64,000 nucleotides of DNA from HGM04593 sp045636125 (GCA_045636125.1 JAZTWX010000020.1:124001-188000); one strand, 5' to 3'. Shown: positions 25,807 through 35,432, numbered from the stretch's first letter. The notes: generated from the letters alone by a model not told the origin. Made by a program: numbers and translations.

Positions 25807-26275
25807 CCTATTGCTGTTGGGCGCGGCGTTGCTTGTTCTTTCGTGCGACGGCTCAATATTCCATAATTACCGCTCGGTGAGCGGTGGGTGGTGCAGTGGC
25901 GACACCCTGAGTTTTGTGTGCCCTCCGGTGGGTGGTACAGCGCCCCTCACGGCCGATGTTTCGGTGGGTGTGCGCTATTCGGCGGCATATAATTATAAAA
26001 CCCTGCCGTTGAGTATTACAGCGCGCATCGGTGGCGAGACAATAGCCTGTGACACCGTTTTTTGTGATATATACAGCAGCAACGGCCGCCGCAACGGTGC
26101 CACGGGCGGCCTGCTCTATCAGGCAGAATTTCCCGTGCCGGGGATGCAGGTGCAGTTGAGTGATACACTATCTTTGTCGGTTGTGCATCTGTTGCCCGAC
26201 AGCCTTCTTTCGGGGGTAAGTGATGTGGGAATCAGGCTCGTGTCTCCCTGTCGGCATCAATGCGCAGGAAAGTAA
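25757..26275 (+). CDS. gldH: Gliding-motility lipoprotein GldH
   Basis: GldH is an envelope lipoprotein needed for gliding and associated functions in Flavobacterium, and is widespread in Bacteroidales that do not glide. The product of about 172 residues has a lipoprotein signal ending LLLGAALLVLSC, then the family-typical FHNYRSVSGG and WCSGDTLSF, with strands resembling an immunoglobulin-like fold and a conserved CDTVFCDIYSSNGRRNG region. The start is uncertain: ATGs at 25721, 25748 and 25757 all lie inside the PSP1 gene; I took the last because it gives the shortest charged leader. Its 3' end overlaps the convergent rodA by 44 bases. Confidence 0.85.
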   Translation: MKRVATTRVTIIKRLNNLLLLGAALLVLSCDGSIFHNYRSVSGGWCSGDTLSFVCPPVGGTAPLTADVSVGVRYSAAYNYKTLPLSITARIGGETIACDTVFCDIYSSNGRRNGATGGLLYQAEFPVPGMQVQLSDTLSLSVVHLLPDSLLSGVSDVGIRLVSPCRHQCAGK

Positions 26276-27698
26276 ATAGCAGTATTGAAAAGCCCAGGAA
26301 CGACGAGCCGCCGTAGCTGAAGAAGGGCAGCGGAATTCCGATAACGGGCATTATTCCAAGCACCATCCCTATGTTGATGGTAAAGTGGAAAAAGAATATC
26401 GACGCAAGAGCGTAACCATACACTCGCCCAAAGATGTCGTTCTGCCGTTCGGCAAGGGCCATAAGCCTTAAAATGAATATCGCAAAGAGCACAAGAACGG
26501 CTGTGGAGCCTATAAAACCCTGCTCCTCGCCTATTGTGCAGAAGATAAAGTCGGTGTCCTGTTCGGGAACGTATTTGAGCTTTGTCTGTGTTCCGTTGAG
26601 GAACCCTTTTCCCGCGAACCCTCCCGAGCCTATGGCGATTTGCGACTGGTGCACGTTGTAGCCGGCACCCGCAAGGTCCTCTTTCAATCCCAAAAGAACC
26701 TCGATACGCACTCTCTGGTGGGGCTTGAGCACGTTGTGCAGCACATAGTCGCACGAACTGAAAAATGCCAGCGCACCAATGATATAAGCGGCAACAAGCA
26801 ACCCGCGTGTCTCTTTGTGCAGCCTTGCTCTTATCGCAAGGAATATTATGTTGAATGCAATGAGCAGGTACTGTACATAAAGTATGTTGAACGATATGAG
26901 GTATATTGCCACCCAATATGCGGCGAGAGTAGTTGCCAGGTTGGTGATGAAGAGCACCTTGAAAGAGTCGCGGTATTTGCACCAGAAAAGCACCATTGCA
27001 AGCGAAAATGCCTGAATGAGCAGTGTTACCGTGTAGAGCCCGAGGTTCACCGGCAGGGACTCCACAAGCGTTTCGCTGTAGCGTATTCCCACCACAAAAT
27101 ATACCACTGCGCTTATTGCCATCAATAGCACAATTCCGGTCATCCCCTCTCTGTAGAGCACAAGGAAGAGCGAAAGGTAGACAAGCGCGCTACCAGTCTC
27201 CTTTTGTGCAACAATAACCAGCATGGGCAGCAGTATTATGCCCACGCATTTTATAAAATCGTCGTTCTTCTTTATGCTGAACCCGTAGCGCCCCATAAAC
27301 GATGCGAGGGCGAGAGTGGTGGCGAATTTCATGAATTCGGCGGGTTGCAGGCTGAAGGGGCCAAGCGGCAACCACGAGCGGGAGCCTTTAATGTCGCGTG
27401 CAACGAAAATTGTAACAATACCCAGCAAAATTGTTGCTATGTATATGATTGGTGAGCAGTCCTTGTAGCTGTTCTTGTCTATGCACAGCAGCAGAAGCCC
27501 CACAAGGAGCGACACTCCCATCCACATTGCTTGTTTACCGGTGCGCTCGTCCTGTGAGAAAAAGTCGAGGAAGTCGGTCTCAATGTAGCTGTGGCTTGCT
27601 CCGCAAATGGAGAACCAGCCCATTATCGCTAACGTTGCAAAAATGGCAACGGTGAACCAGTCTATGCGGTTGAATATGTTACCTCTCGTCCGTTCCAT
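26232..27698 (-). CDS. rodA: Rod-shape-determining protein RodA (SEDS glycosyltransferase)
   Basis: RodA polymerises lipid II into peptidoglycan strands during elongation, together with penicillin-binding protein 2. The 488-residue protein has about ten spans and the SEDS hallmarks: GSRSWLPLGPFSLQPAEFMK at about residues 110-130, a GSGGFAGKGFLNGTQTKL loop at about 352-370, and the C-terminal GIPLPFFSYGGSSFL near 455. It contains an extra hydrophobic middle segment (about 190-300), usual for Bacteroidota. Its start lies within the end of mrdA (20-base overlap), so they are co-translated. The 3' end overlaps the convergent gldH by 44 bases. Confidence 0.95.
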   Translation of the reverse strand: MERTRGNIFNRIDWFTVAIFATLAIMGWFSICGASHSYIETDFLDFFSQDERTGKQAMWMGVSLLVGLLLLCIDKNSYKDCSPIIYIATILLGIVTIFVARDIKGSRSWLPLGPFSLQPAEFMKFATTLALASFMGRYGFSIKKNDDFIKCVGIILLPMLVIVAQKETGSALVYLSLFLVLYREGMTGIVLLMAISAVVYFVVGIRYSETLVESLPVNLGLYTVTLLIQAFSLAMVLFWCKYRDSFKVLFITNLATTLAAYWVAIYLISFNILYVQYLLIAFNIIFLAIRARLHKETRGLLVAAYIIGALAFFSSCDYVLHNVLKPHQRVRIEVLLGLKEDLAGAGYNVHQSQIAIGSGGFAGKGFLNGTQTKLKYVPEQDTDFIFCTIGEEQGFIGSTAVLVLFAIFILRLMALAERQNDIFGRVYGYALASIFFFHFTINIGMVLGIMPVIGIPLPFFSYGGSSFLGFSILLFTFLRIDADRETRA

Positions 27699-29523
27699 AG
27701 TAAATTGTCCTTTTTTCCATTGCTTTTGCTTTCTCTTCGCTCGCCTCGCTCAGCTTGCCGTTGAGGTATTGCTCCATGATGAGCGCCCCGATGGGTACGC
27801 CGTATTCTGCGCCGAAACCGCCGTTCTCCACATAAACCGCAACGGCTATCTTGGGTTCTTTCATGGGCGCAAAGCCCATGAAGACACTGTGGTCCTGCCC
27901 GCGGTTTTCGGCTGTTCCAGTCTTTCCACACACCTCCAGCCCGGGGATGTTTGCTGCGCGGCACGTTCCGTTGAGGACGGCCTCGCGCATTCCTTTTATA
28001 ACAGTTTCATATGCGGCGCGGCCGGCCATTGTGCTCTTGCGTGTACTGTACAGGCGGGGCAGTGTGTCGCCCTCAATGCGGCTCACAATGTGTGGTGTTA
28101 TATATTCGCCGCGGTTGGCAATGGTGGCTCCAAGATTGGCAATTTGCAGCGGGGTGAGAGTGACCTCTCCCTGCCCGATGGAGATACTTACAACGGTGGT
28201 TGCCTTCCAGTATTTTCCCAAGTGGCGGTCATAGTATTTTGAGTTGGGTATCATACCGCGCACCTCGCCTGGGAGGTCTATCCCAAGTTTGTAGCCGAAG
28301 CCCATAGATACCATATAATCGCGCCAGGTGTCCATTGCCTGCTGTATGCTACTGTATTTGTCCGAACCGAACATACGATGCAGGCCCCAACAGAAATATG
28401 CGTTGCACGATGTTGCAATGGCAGGCACCAGCGGGGTGGGCGACGAGTGGGCGTGGCAGCCCAGCTTGAAGCCTTTCAATATGAATCCTTTGTAGCAGGG
28501 GAACGCTGTCTGCGGGGTTATTGCCCCCTCTTGCAGGAAGGTCAGCGCCTGCGATATCTTGAAAGTCGATCCCGGAGGGTATGTTCCCATTATGGCGCGG
28601 TTGAGCAGGGGTTTTCTCTTGTCCTTTGAGAGGAGCTTGTGGTTGGCACCGCGTGAGCGGCCGGTGAGCATCGACGGGTCGTAAGACGGTGCCGACACCA
28701 TGCAGAGGATTTCGCCTGTTTCCGGTTCTATGGCAACAATGCTGCCTATCTTGTTTTTCATAAGGCGCTCGCCGAGCTGTTGCAGCTCAATGTCGAGCCC
28801 GAGAGTGAGGTCTTTGCCACGGGTGGGCAGTGTGTCGAGTGCGCCGTCGCGGTACTTTCCCTGTATGCGTCCGCGGGCGTCGCGCAACAGCATTTCGGTT
28901 CCTTTCTTTCCGCGCAGCACATTCTCGTACGATGCTTCTAACCCCTGCGTGCCTATATAGTCGCCTCTTGTGTAGTAACTGTCCTTGTCGATTTTTTTCT
29001 GTGAAACCTCGCCGATGTCACCAAAAAGTACGCCTCCGGCGTTGCAGGCATATTGTCGTATGGAGCGTTTGCGCACATAAAAGCCGGGGAAGCGGAACAT
29101 CTTCTCCTGAAATTTAGCAAACTCCTCGACCGACAGCTGTGTGATGAATTCCTGTTCGGTGTATGTTGAATAGCCGGGATTGTAGCGGCGGTTGCGCACG
29201 CGCTCCATACGGCTGTTGAACTCTTCGTGTGTAATGTTGAGCGCGTTGCACAGCTCAAGCGTGTCGAGCTCCTTTATCTCGCGCGGTACGAATGTGATGT
29301 CGTATGCCGGCTGGTTATACACGAGCAGCTTGCCGTTGCGGTCGTACATAAGCCCTCGGGCGGGGTAGAGTGTCTTTTTGTAGAAGGCGTTGCTGTCGGC
29401 CTTCGACTTGTATTGGTCACTGAGAATTTGCAGGTTGAAGAGTTGTGAAACGTACACGGCAAGCACAAGTATTACTGCCCCGCCGAGAATGTATCTGCGT
29501 TTGTCGTAACTATGTATGTTCAT
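27679..29523 (-). CDS. mrdA: Penicillin-binding protein 2 (elongation transpeptidase)
   Basis: This class B enzyme cross-links peptidoglycan in the periplasm. The 614-residue protein has a short cytoplasmic start and one N-terminal span, a dimerisation domain, and a transpeptidase domain with the active-site Ser in YPPGSTFK (about residue 317), an SCN triad in ATSCNAYFC about 55 residues on, and CGKTGTAE (about 532). Length and order match PBP2. It is followed by rodA with overlapping reading frames and preceded by mreD, as in the elongasome operon of most Bacteroidales. Identification is secure. Confidence 0.96.
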   Translation of the reverse strand: MNIHSYDKRRYILGGAVILVLAVYVSQLFNLQILSDQYKSKADSNAFYKKTLYPARGLMYDRNGKLLVYNQPAYDITFVPREIKELDTLELCNALNITHEEFNSRMERVRNRRYNPGYSTYTEQEFITQLSVEEFAKFQEKMFRFPGFYVRKRSIRQYACNAGGVLFGDIGEVSQKKIDKDSYYTRGDYIGTQGLEASYENVLRGKKGTEMLLRDARGRIQGKYRDGALDTLPTRGKDLTLGLDIELQQLGERLMKNKIGSIVAIEPETGEILCMVSAPSYDPSMLTGRSRGANHKLLSKDKRKPLLNRAIMGTYPPGSTFKISQALTFLQEGAITPQTAFPCYKGFILKGFKLGCHAHSSPTPLVPAIATSCNAYFCWGLHRMFGSDKYSSIQQAMDTWRDYMVSMGFGYKLGIDLPGEVRGMIPNSKYYDRHLGKYWKATTVVSISIGQGEVTLTPLQIANLGATIANRGEYITPHIVSRIEGDTLPRLYSTRKSTMAGRAAYETVIKGMREAVLNGTCRAANIPGLEVCGKTGTAENRGQDHSVFMGFAPMKEPKIAVAVYVENGGFGAEYGVPIGALIMEQYLNGKLSEASEEKAKAMEKRTIYYGTDER

Positions 29524-29529
29524 AACGCA

Positions 29530-30033
29530 CTATTTTTTGCGGGTAAAACATTCTGTTACAAGCGCAAAAAGCATTGTGAGCAGGGTACTCCCTACTGCGC
29601 CCACGAGCAGTGTCACGGGGTAGTTTATTGTGAAAAGCTCAAGGAAATAGAGCAGTGTGAAGAAGAGCAGCAGACAAAATGCGGTGTATGTGGAGTATCC
29701 GCTCCAGCCTATCGTGTGTACACCGGGCACAAAGTCATCGGCTGAGCCTTTCTGTGTAAAGGCTGCAAGAATGTAATTGCGCGCAAATGCCGTTGCTGTT
29801 GCCGCGCAGGCGTTTATTCCCGGCGTGTCGGCGAAAATGTCTACAGTGAGGCCTAAAAGGAAGCCCCAGATGAGCAGTTCGTTGCGCGAAGTGAAGCGCG
29901 GCAGCTTGAGAATGAAAATGAGATAGACGCAGGCTGTCGCATAGCCGAATAGGTGTATGCGGCTGAATATCAGTGCTTGCAGCAGCGCCAATATTGCAAA
30001 GTTGCGGGTGCGTATGAGTATCTCTCTTGTCAT
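29530..30033 (-). CDS. mreD: Rod-shape-determining protein MreD
   Basis: MreD is a small inner-membrane partner of MreC in the elongasome. The 167-residue protein has five to six spans and no catalytic motif; it is recognised by size, by hydrophobic layout (FLLGLTVDIFADTPGINA at about 57-74 is typical of Bacteroidota MreD) and by position between mreC and mrdA. Its ATG overlaps the mreC stop in the sequence ATGA, and six bases separate it from mrdA. Confidence rests mainly on context. Confidence 0.88.
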   Translation of the reverse strand: MTREILIRTRNFAILALLQALIFSRIHLFGYATACVYLIFILKLPRFTSRNELLIWGFLLGLTVDIFADTPGINACAATATAFARNYILAAFTQKGSADDFVPGVHTIGWSGYSTYTAFCLLLFFTLLYFLELFTINYPVTLLVGAVGSTLLTMLFALVTECFTRKK

Positions 30034-30869
30034 TTTTTCTTTGGTCTCTCAATGAGTTTCTGCTCCTCCTGTTTGTTGTTGCCAACAATGTAGAGGTGGT
30101 CTATGCTCGAAAAATCGGTAAAAAGTTCCACTTTGGCGCAGTAGAACATTCCGTCCTCCGAGTCTTCGGTGTTTACAATTGTTCCCACAGGTATGTCACC
30201 GGGGAAGATAGACGAGAAGCCGCTTGTCACGACAGTGTCGCCCGGCTCGAATTTAGAGTAGCGCGGCAGGTCGACAAGGTAAGAGTAGCGGGTGTCTTTT
30301 CCGTCCCATTGCAGGGCGCAGAAGCTTTTGCTGCCTTTCACGCGGCAACTTATGTTGCTTTTGCTGTTAAGCAAGGGAATAACCACCGAAAAGTGGGGCG
30401 ATGTAGTGTAGACAATACCCACGACGCCCTGGTTGTTGAAAACTCCCATTTCGGCTTTTATGCCGTCGTCCGAGCCTTTGTCTATAGTAATGTAGTTGTT
30501 TATTTTGTTGAGTGAGTTGTTGACAGCGCGGGCGATGTTGTAGTAGTAACCGCGGGGCATAGCCTTTTGAATCTGTGCCACGGTTGCGCTGTCCTCGTAG
30601 TGACGCAGGCGCTCCTGCAACGCTTCTATGCGGTTGCTCAGCTCACGGTTCTGTTGTAACAGCTCTTCGTTGCTGCTCTTGAGCCCGAAATAGCTGTCGA
30701 TGTCGCTCATTGTGGCGTAAAGGTTGCCTGCCACCCTGTTCGACGATGTGAAAAAGGCTGCATTCTGGTAGTTGTTGAATTGAACAATAAGCATAATCCC
30801 GATTCCTTCCAGTAAAAGGAAAAGGAACCAGTGATTATGCTTAATTAAAAAGTTCAACAATGTTTGCAC
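30030..30869 (-). CDS. mreC: Rod-shape-determining protein MreC
   Basis: MreC links the cytoplasmic MreB filaments with the periplasmic synthases. The 279-residue product begins at a GTG (30869), has one N-terminal span (about 13-28), a coiled coil at about 60-95 (LLQQNRELSNRIEALQERL) and then the paired beta-barrel domain with ITIDKGSDDGIKAEMGV and FEPGDTVVTSGFSSIFPGDIPVG, the characteristic MreC segment. It starts 12 bases after the mreB stop and overlaps mreD by four bases. Confidence 0.95.
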   Translation of the reverse strand: MQTLLNFLIKHNHWFLFLLLEGIGIMLIVQFNNYQNAAFFTSSNRVAGNLYATMSDIDSYFGLKSSNEELLQQNRELSNRIEALQERLRHYEDSATVAQIQKAMPRGYYYNIARAVNNSLNKINNYITIDKGSDDGIKAEMGVFNNQGVVGIVYTTSPHFSVVIPLLNSKSNISCRVKGSKSFCALQWDGKDTRYSYLVDLPRYSKFEPGDTVVTSGFSSIFPGDIPVGTIVNTEDSEDGMFYCAKVELFTDFSSIDHLYIVGNNKQEEQKLIERPKKK

Positions 30870-30881
30870 GGTGCCTCAGGG

Positions 30882-31898
30882 TTATCGCATAAGGAACGGA
30901 TAATTGAGGTCGTTGAGGGCAAGTGCTGTACCCTTTGCCACGCAATAGAGGGGGTTCTCGGCAATGTGGAAGGGGATGTTTATCTTGTTTTCCAGACGTT
31001 TGTCGAGACCACGGAGCAGCGCACCACCACCTGCGAGGTAAATGCCGTTGTGTACAATGTCGGCATAGAGTTCGGGGGGAGTAGCTTCGAGCGCGCTTAT
31101 GATGGCATTCTCAATCTTCATTATCGACTTGTCGATACAGTGTGCAATCTCCTGGTAGCACACGGGTACCTCGATGGGCATTGCTGTAATGCGGTTGGGG
31201 CCGTGTACAATGTAGTCCTGGGGTGCCTCATCGCCAAGGTCGGTGAGTGCCGAACCTACGTGTATCTTGATACGCTCGGCCATACGCTCGCTGACGCGAA
31301 CGTTGTGCTGGCGGCTCATATACTCCTGAATATCGGCTGTAAAGTCGTCACCGGCTGTGCGCAACGAACCGTTCGATACAATGCCGCCGAGTGATATAAC
31401 TGCAATTTCTGTAGAACCGCCACCTATGTCGACAACCATATTACCCTCGGGCGCAAGGACGTCGAGCCCGATACCGAGCGCCGATGCCATAGGCTCGTAA
31501 ATGAGGTAAACGTCGCGGCCGCCTGCGTGCTCTGCCGAGTCGCGAACGGCGCGGAGCTCAACCTCGGTCGATCCGTAGGGAACACCTATTACCATACGCA
31601 ACGAGGGTGTGAAGAGCTTGTTGCCCATGTTCACCTTTTCGATGAGGCCACGCATCATCATCTCGCAAGCGTAGAAGTCGGCAATCACGCCGTCGCGCAA
31701 CGGACGTATGGTTTGAATATTGGGGTTTGTCTTTTCGTGCATCTGTTTTGCACGCTCACCAACGGCTATCATCTTTTTTGTGCCGTCTATTGCCACCACC
31801 GAAGGCTCGTCTACTACAATCTTGCCGTTATACGAGATAATGGTGTTAGCGGTACCAAGGTCGATGGCTACATCCTGTGTGAATGAAAAAAGTCCCAT
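30882..31898 (-). CDS. mreB: Rod-shape-determining protein MreB (actin homologue)
   Basis: MreB forms membrane-bound filaments that guide wall synthesis. The 338-residue protein shows the actin-fold nucleotide loops: DLGTANTII at about residues 13-21, VVDIGGGSTEIAVISLGG at about 155-172, and LAGGGALLRGLDKRL near 288. The N-terminus (GLFSFTQDVAIDLGT) is standard. It lies 24 bases downstream of purH with no promoter in between, so the cell-shape genes are probably transcribed with purH. Identification is secure. Confidence 0.97.
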   Translation of the reverse strand: MGLFSFTQDVAIDLGTANTIISYNGKIVVDEPSVVAIDGTKKMIAVGERAKQMHEKTNPNIQTIRPLRDGVIADFYACEMMMRGLIEKVNMGNKLFTPSLRMVIGVPYGSTEVELRAVRDSAEHAGGRDVYLIYEPMASALGIGLDVLAPEGNMVVDIGGGSTEIAVISLGGIVSNGSLRTAGDDFTADIQEYMSRQHNVRVSERMAERIKIHVGSALTDLGDEAPQDYIVHGPNRITAMPIEVPVCYQEIAHCIDKSIMKIENAIISALEATPPELYADIVHNGIYLAGGGALLRGLDKRLENKINIPFHIAENPLYCVAKGTALALNDLNYPFLMR

Positions 31899-31922
31899 TC
31901 TTTTATCTCTTTTTTATTTTGA

Positions 31923-33446
31923 TTAATGTTTGAAGTGACGGAAACCGGTGATTACCATTGAAACGCCGTTAGCATCGCAGTACTCAACCGACTCCTTGTC
32001 ACGTATTGAACCGCCCGGGTGAATAACTGCTGTAACGCCTGCCTCGTGTGCAATCTGAACACAGTCGGGGAAGGGGAAGAATGCGTCGCTGGCCATTACG
32101 CTGCCCTGCAAAGAGAAACCGAAGTTGCCGGCTTTCTCGATAGCGTGGCGCAGAGAGTCAACACGTGAGGTCTGTCCTACACCGCTTGCAATGAGCTGCT
32201 TGTTTTTTGCGAGTACTATTGCGTTGCTCTTGCTGTGTTTAACGATTTTGTTTGCAAATAGCATATCCTCAATCTCCTGTGCGCTGGGAGCGGCCTGTGA
32301 AACGGTCTTGAGGTCCTCGGCTGTCTCAACCTTCTCGTCGCGGTCCTGAACAAGCACGCCGTTGAGCACGCTGCGGAATGTTTGCGAGGGGAGCTCGGTT
32401 GTCTTCTGAACGAGGATAATGCGGTTTTTCTTCTGTGTAAGAATCTCCAAAGCCTCCATATCGTAGTCGGGGGCAATGATAACCTCGAAGAAAATCTCGT
32501 TCACCTTCTCGGCTGTGGCCTTGTCTACAGCTGCGTTTGCAATGAGCACGCCGCCGAACGCCGAAACGGGGTCACCGGCGAGGGCTGCATCCCAAGCCTC
32601 GGCTAGAGTGGGGCGAGAAGCAAGGCCGCAAGCGTTGTTGTGCTTGAGGATTGCAAATGTTGTCTCACCTGCAAAGTCGTTGATGAGCTCTACAGCTGCG
32701 CAAATGTCGAGCAGGTTGTTGTAAGAGATCTCTTTGCCGTGGAGCTGGTTGAACATCTTGTTGAAGTCGCCGTAGAAAGCACCCTTCTGGTGGGGATTCT
32801 CGCCGTAGCGCAAAGACATAGGGCAATCTTTTGCGTTGCGGAACGCGCTCTTGTCGTCCTTGTCGAAATAGTTGAAGATAGCTGAATCGTAAGAAGAAGA
32901 TACTGCAAAGGCTTCACGTGCGAAGAAACGACGCTCCTCGAGTGTTGTCTGTGCTCCGTTGCTCTGGAGAATGTCGAGCAGGGGCTTGTACTGTGCCTTG
33001 CTTGCAACGATAACAGCGTCGTTGAAGTTCTTTGCCGCACCGCGGATGAGTGAAATACCGCCTATGTCGATTTTCTCAATAATGTCGGCTTCGGGAGCAC
33101 CCGATGCAACGGTCTGCTCAAAGGGGTAGAGGTCGACAATAACAAGGTCGATAGCGGGAATCTCATACTCCTGCATCTGCTGCATGTCCTTTTCGTTCTC
33201 ACGGCGTGCCAGGATGCCGCCGAACACTTTGGGGTGGAGTGTCTTTACACGGCCGCCCAGGATTGAGGGGTAGCCTGTGAGGCTCTCAACTGCTGTGCAG
33301 GGGATGCCGAGCGACTCAATGAACTGTTGTGTACCACCTGTCGAGATAAGCTGTACTCCCTCGGCGTGCAGGAGCTTGATAATCTCGTCGAGACCGTCTT
33401 TGTGGAAAACGGATACCAATGCCGATTTAATTCTTTTTGTAGACAT
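31923..33446 (-). CDS. purH: Bifunctional AICAR transformylase / IMP cyclohydrolase
   Basis: PurH catalyses the last two steps of IMP synthesis in the cytoplasm. The 507-residue protein starts with the cyclohydrolase domain (KSALVSVFHKDGLDEIIKLL, then ISTGGTQQF) and continues with the transformylase domain, where MSLRYGENPHQKGAFY (about residues 195-212), KHNNACGLA (about 273) and NAIVLAKN are the usual active-site segments. It is the first gene of the purH-mreBCD-mrdA-rodA operon, an order recurrent in Bacteroidota. The length is normal and the identification secure. Confidence 0.97.
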   Translation of the reverse strand: MSTKRIKSALVSVFHKDGLDEIIKLLHAEGVQLISTGGTQQFIESLGIPCTAVESLTGYPSILGGRVKTLHPKVFGGILARRENEKDMQQMQEYEIPAIDLVIVDLYPFEQTVASGAPEADIIEKIDIGGISLIRGAAKNFNDAVIVASKAQYKPLLDILQSNGAQTTLEERRFFAREAFAVSSSYDSAIFNYFDKDDKSAFRNAKDCPMSLRYGENPHQKGAFYGDFNKMFNQLHGKEISYNNLLDICAAVELINDFAGETTFAILKHNNACGLASRPTLAEAWDAALAGDPVSAFGGVLIANAAVDKATAEKVNEIFFEVIIAPDYDMEALEILTQKKNRIILVQKTTELPSQTFRSVLNGVLVQDRDEKVETAEDLKTVSQAAPSAQEIEDMLFANKIVKHSKSNAIVLAKNKQLIASGVGQTSRVDSLRHAIEKAGNFGFSLQGSVMASDAFFPFPDCVQIAHEAGVTAVIHPGGSIRDKESVEYCDANGVSMVITGFRHFKH

Positions 33447-33530
33447 ATCAAATAAATGTTTTTATTATTGTTTTCTTGTTGATATTCAATTCCTTGTGCG
33501 CGTTTGTGAAAAGTGCGCCATATTATTACG

Positions 33531-33564
33531 CGAAGATAGCTTTTTTTGTGCGATTTCCCGCAAG
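33531..33564 (-). promoter_or_regulatory. Likely promoter of the purH-mre operon
   Basis: On the minus strand CTTG (33564-33561) and TATCTTCG (33538-33531) are spaced by 22 bases; the -7 element departs from TAnnTTTG at one position. The purH ATG is 84 bases downstream. Confidence 0.5.
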
Positions 33565-33599
33565 AAAAGAGTGGCAATTTTTCAACATTAAATATAAAA

Positions 33600-33647
33600 T
33601 ATTTAACGGCGCAGGAGAGTGCTTTTTGCCGAGCATTCTCTGCGCCG
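33600..33647 (-). terminator. Terminator after nadB
   Basis: On the minus strand CGGCGCAGAGAATGC (33647-33633) pairs with GCACTCTCCTGCGCCG (33622-33607) with small bulges, followed by a T-rich stretch. It ends nadB transcription 31 bases past its stop, ahead of the purH promoter. Confidence 0.75.
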
Positions 33648-33677
33648 TTGTGTGTGCCGAAGCAGCCTTGTGCAGGG

Positions 33678-35243
33678 TTATTTCTTCGGGTAATCGATGT
33701 TGTAATGCAGGCCGCGGCTCTCCTTGCGCTCCATTGCCTGACGCATAATGAGATAGCCCACATTTATAATGTTGCGCAACTCGCAGAGTTCGCGGCTCAC
33801 AACGCTGCGTTTGAAAAGTTCCTCGGTCTCCTCGTAAAGCAGGTCGAGGCGATTCCACGCGCGTTGCAGGCGCAGGTCGCTGCGCACAATTCCCACGTAT
33901 GTGCTCATAATTTGCCCCACCTCCTTAATGTCCTGCGATATGAGTACCATCTCCTCGTTCATTTTGGTACCCTCGTCGTTCCACTGCGGTATATCTTCGT
34001 TGAAAGTGTACTCGCCAATGTGCTCCACCGAGTGCTTTGCAGCAGCATCGGCATAAACTACAGCTTCTATCAACGAGTTGCTTGCCAAGCGGTTACCGCC
34101 GTGCAGGCCTGTGCAGGAACACTCGCCCACAGCGTAAAGCCTGTGTATGCTCGACGCGGCGTTGAGGTCCACTTTAATACCGCCGCAAAGGTAGTGGGCG
34201 GCGGGTGCCACGGGGATATAATCCTTTGTAATATCTATTCCCAGCGAGAGGCACTTTTCGTAGATGTTGGGGAAGTGTCGCTTGGTCTCTTCGGGGTCTT
34301 TGTGGGTTACATCGAGGTACACATGGTCGTCGCCGCGGGTTTTCATTTCGTTGTCGATGGCGCGTGCCACAATGTCGCGCGGTGCAAGCGAGAGTCGCTC
34401 GTCGTATTTGTGCATGAACTCCTTGCCGTCGATGGTGCGCAGTATGCCGCCGTAGCCGCGCATAGCCTCGGTGATGAGGAACGATGGGCGGTCGCCGGGG
34501 TTGTAGAGCGCAGTGGGGTGGAACTGTACAAATTCCATATCCTTTACGGTGCCTTTTGCGCGGTACACCATTGCAATGCCGTCGCCGGTTGCAACAAGGG
34601 GGTTGGTGGTTGTCTTGTATACCGCTCCGCAGCCGCCGGTTGCCATAAGCGTTATTTTGCTCAAGAATGTGTCTACTCGGTTCGATGCAATGTCGAGCAC
34701 GTATGCTCCGTAGCACTCGATGCCTTGTGTCTGGCGTGTTACGTTCACACCAAGGTGGTGCTGCGTGAGTATCTCAATGGCAAAATGGTGGTCCAGAATT
34801 GTGATGTTGGGGTGCTGGCGCACAGCCTTTATGAGCGACTCCTGAATTTCGGCGCCGGTGTTGTCGGCGTGGTGCAGAATGCGGAATTCCGAGTGGCCGC
34901 CCTCGCGGTGAAGGTCGAACTCGCCTTTCTCGTTCTTGTCGAAATTGACGCCCCAGTTTATAAGTTCCTTAATTTGTGAGGGAGCCTCGCGCACAACCTT
35001 CTCCACAGCTTCGCGGTCGCTTATGAAGTCGCCGGCAATCATTGTATCCTCAATGTGCTTTTCAAAATTGTCCACGGCAAGGTTGGTGACCGATGCGATA
35101 CCACCCTGTGCAAAATAGGTGTTGGCATCTTCGAGCGTTGTCTTGCAAACTATTGCAACCTTGCCTTTAGAGGCAACTTTCAGCGCAAAACTCATTCCGG
35201 CAATACCGGAACCGATAACCAAAAAATCGAATTTCTTAATCAT
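33678..35243 (-). CDS. nadB: L-aspartate oxidase
   Basis: NadB oxidises L-aspartate to iminoaspartate, the first step of de novo NAD synthesis. The 521-residue flavoprotein begins with the FAD-binding GSGIAGMSFALKVASKG (about residues 11-27), shows the capping-domain HREGGHSEFRILHHADNTG at about 112-130, a FVQFHPTAL motif near 230 and the conserved GGIKVD and ARG-type active-site segments (SLAPRDIVARAID near 285, GECSCTGLHGGNRLASNSL near 370). The helical C-terminal domain is complete. It is transcribed alone. The nadA and nadC genes are not in the window. Secure. Confidence 0.96.
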   Translation of the reverse strand: MIKKFDFLVIGSGIAGMSFALKVASKGKVAIVCKTTLEDANTYFAQGGIASVTNLAVDNFEKHIEDTMIAGDFISDREAVEKVVREAPSQIKELINWGVNFDKNEKGEFDLHREGGHSEFRILHHADNTGAEIQESLIKAVRQHPNITILDHHFAIEILTQHHLGVNVTRQTQGIECYGAYVLDIASNRVDTFLSKITLMATGGCGAVYKTTTNPLVATGDGIAMVYRAKGTVKDMEFVQFHPTALYNPGDRPSFLITEAMRGYGGILRTIDGKEFMHKYDERLSLAPRDIVARAIDNEMKTRGDDHVYLDVTHKDPEETKRHFPNIYEKCLSLGIDITKDYIPVAPAAHYLCGGIKVDLNAASSIHRLYAVGECSCTGLHGGNRLASNSLIEAVVYADAAAKHSVEHIGEYTFNEDIPQWNDEGTKMNEEMVLISQDIKEVGQIMSTYVGIVRSDLRLQRAWNRLDLLYEETEELFKRSVVSRELCELRNIINVGYLIMRQAMERKESRGLHYNIDYPKK

Positions 35244-35329
35244 AAGTCCATAGATAATGTGCAGGGGTGTTGGCGTCTATGGGTTGGGTACAGCTCAAAG
35301 TTTCAGCATCGTCCCTGCTTTGCTCCTTG

Positions 35330-35337
35330 CAAAAATA
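35330..35337 (-). promoter_or_regulatory. -7 element of nadB
   Basis: On the minus strand TATTTTTG (35337-35330) fits TAnnTTTG and is 86 bases upstream of the nadB ATG; the -33 region is only T-rich. The divergent 35338-35432 stretch before dacB shows no convincing promoter. Confidence 0.45.
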
Positions 35338-35432
35338 TAAAAAACATAAATAAAACCGCACGGCAGGGAGAATATTTCACAAATAATAAGTAGTTTTACG
35401 CCTCTTTTATCTCTTATGCGACTGTTTTGATT

